The notes under the pieces: generated by a model | The model's input: only the letters and a program-made list of their open reading frames with translations | Database searches by the model: none | Told to the model about the DNA's origin: nothing | Made by a program: the position numbers and the translations under genes | Shown here: piece after piece, positions 6,275 to 6,377 of the stretch | How positions within the stretch are numbered: position 1 is the stretch's first letter | Layout: each line of letters opens with the position of its first letter | Source: Paracoccaceae bacterium | GTDB taxonomy: Bacteria; Pseudomonadota; Alphaproteobacteria; Rhodobacterales; Rhodobacteraceae | Length of the DNA: 6,377 nt | Reading direction: 5' to 3' | NCBI GenBank assembly: GCA_026982515.1 | Contig: JALSGY010000027.1 | Span: 1-6,377, forward strand

Positions 6275-6343
6275 ATGAACATATACGGATATAATAATGC
6301 TCGGGCGCCCCGCCAGCCGCTGGCCCAAGGCGGGGCGCCTTGA
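6275..6343 (+). CDS. Possible 22-residue small ORF or leader peptide
   Basis: The ATG at 6275 opens a 22-codon frame ending at TGA 6341-6343. The product begins MNIYGYNNAR and then turns Pro/Ala/Gly-rich because the second half is the 11-bp inverted repeat at 6304-6339. A purine-rich Shine-Dalgarno-like site precedes it, and a possible further gene start lies 23 bases after its stop. That layout resembles a leader peptide or upstream ORF. However, there is no run of a single amino acid as in classic attenuators, and the perfect TATAAT lies inside it. It could easily be non-coding. Confidence 0.2.
   Translation: MNIYGYNNARAPRQPLAQGGAP
6290..6295 (+). promoter_or_regulatory. Perfect TATAAT -10 element for a rightward transcript
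   Basis: TATAAT occurs in a local AT-rich island (6279-6298) within otherwise GC-rich DNA. A start near 6302 would put the 11-bp hairpin at the very 5' end of the transcript, followed by a possible gene start at 6367. The best -35-like hexamer is GTGTCA at 6265-6270 with a 19-base spacer, so the -35 side is weak and the promoter may need an activator. The same AT-rich island could instead serve the leftward bepA gene; no clear bepA promoter was found. Confidence 0.4.
6304..6339. other. 11-bp perfect GC inverted repeat (strong hairpin)
   Basis: GGCGCCCCGCC (6304-6314) and GGCGGGGCGCC (6329-6339) are exact inverted copies around a 14-base loop, which can itself pair GCC (6316-6318) with GGC (6322-6324). 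This is the strongest hairpin in the window. Neither strand has a proper T tract after it: TTGACC follows on +, and CGAGCATTATTA on -. It therefore fits a poor intrinsic terminator of a leftward gene beyond the right edge, or a 5' leader structure of a rightward transcript. Confidence 0.55.
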
Positions 6344-6366
6344 CCGCTTCATATTCAGGGACGCCC

Positions 6367-6377
6367 ATGGTCGCGCA
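6367..6377 (+). CDS. Possible start of a rightward gene cut by the window edge
   Basis: The ATG at 6367 is preceded by AGGGA at 6357-6361 with a five-base spacer, and upstream lie a TATAAT at 6290 and a leader-like hairpin. Only three codons (M-V-A) are visible, so no product can be named. The divergent arrangement with bepA is plausible but not proven. Confidence 0.3.

Noticed and set aside
6105..6368. 87-codon - strand frame overlapping the bepA start
   Set aside because: It runs through the strong inverted repeat and the AT-rich island, has no ribosome site and no recognisable domain, and overlaps bepA out of frame.

Overview
This GC-rich window (many codons end in G or C) looks like a Gammaproteobacterium, or a close relative, with a polar-type flagellar regulon. 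The FliA, CheB and BepA proteins all have gammaproteobacterial-style features. The sequence alone does not identify genus or species.

Layout, left to right: (1) 2-1352, + strand: the C-terminal end of cheD followed 10 nt later by a complete cheB, the tail of a chemotaxis adaptation operon. (2) 1353-1580: an intergenic leader carrying a good candidate sigma-54 (-24/-12) promoter and, nearer the gene, a candidate sigma-28 promoter plus two overlapping GC hairpins. (3) 1581-2294, +: fliA, the flagellar sigma-28 factor. (4) 2295-2529: an intergenic region with inverted repeats and a weak sigma-70-like -10. (5) 2530-4631, +: a two-gene, translationally coupled unit (ATGA overlap) encoding a polytopic inner-membrane protein with a long coiled-coil region, and a small lipoprotein with a von Willebrand factor A-like fold. 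I recognise neither as a named gene. (6) 4657-6117, - strand: a convergent M48 metallopeptidase with a TPR tail, very close to BepA (YfgC) in length and motifs. (7) 6118-6377: a divergent regulatory region with a perfect TATAAT, a 22-codon ORF behind a strong purine-rich site, an 11-bp perfect hairpin, and what may be the first three codons of a further + strand gene at the right edge.

How they fit together: CheD and CheB tune the methylation and amidation state of chemoreceptors. FliA drives late flagellar and chemotaxis genes and here may be controlled both by RpoN and by itself. The membrane protein/vWA lipoprotein pair has no visible link to motility beyond proximity and is the least explained part of the window. 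BepA is a periplasmic protease and chaperone for outer-membrane protein assembly. No rRNA, tRNA, CRISPR array, insertion sequence or other mobile element was seen.
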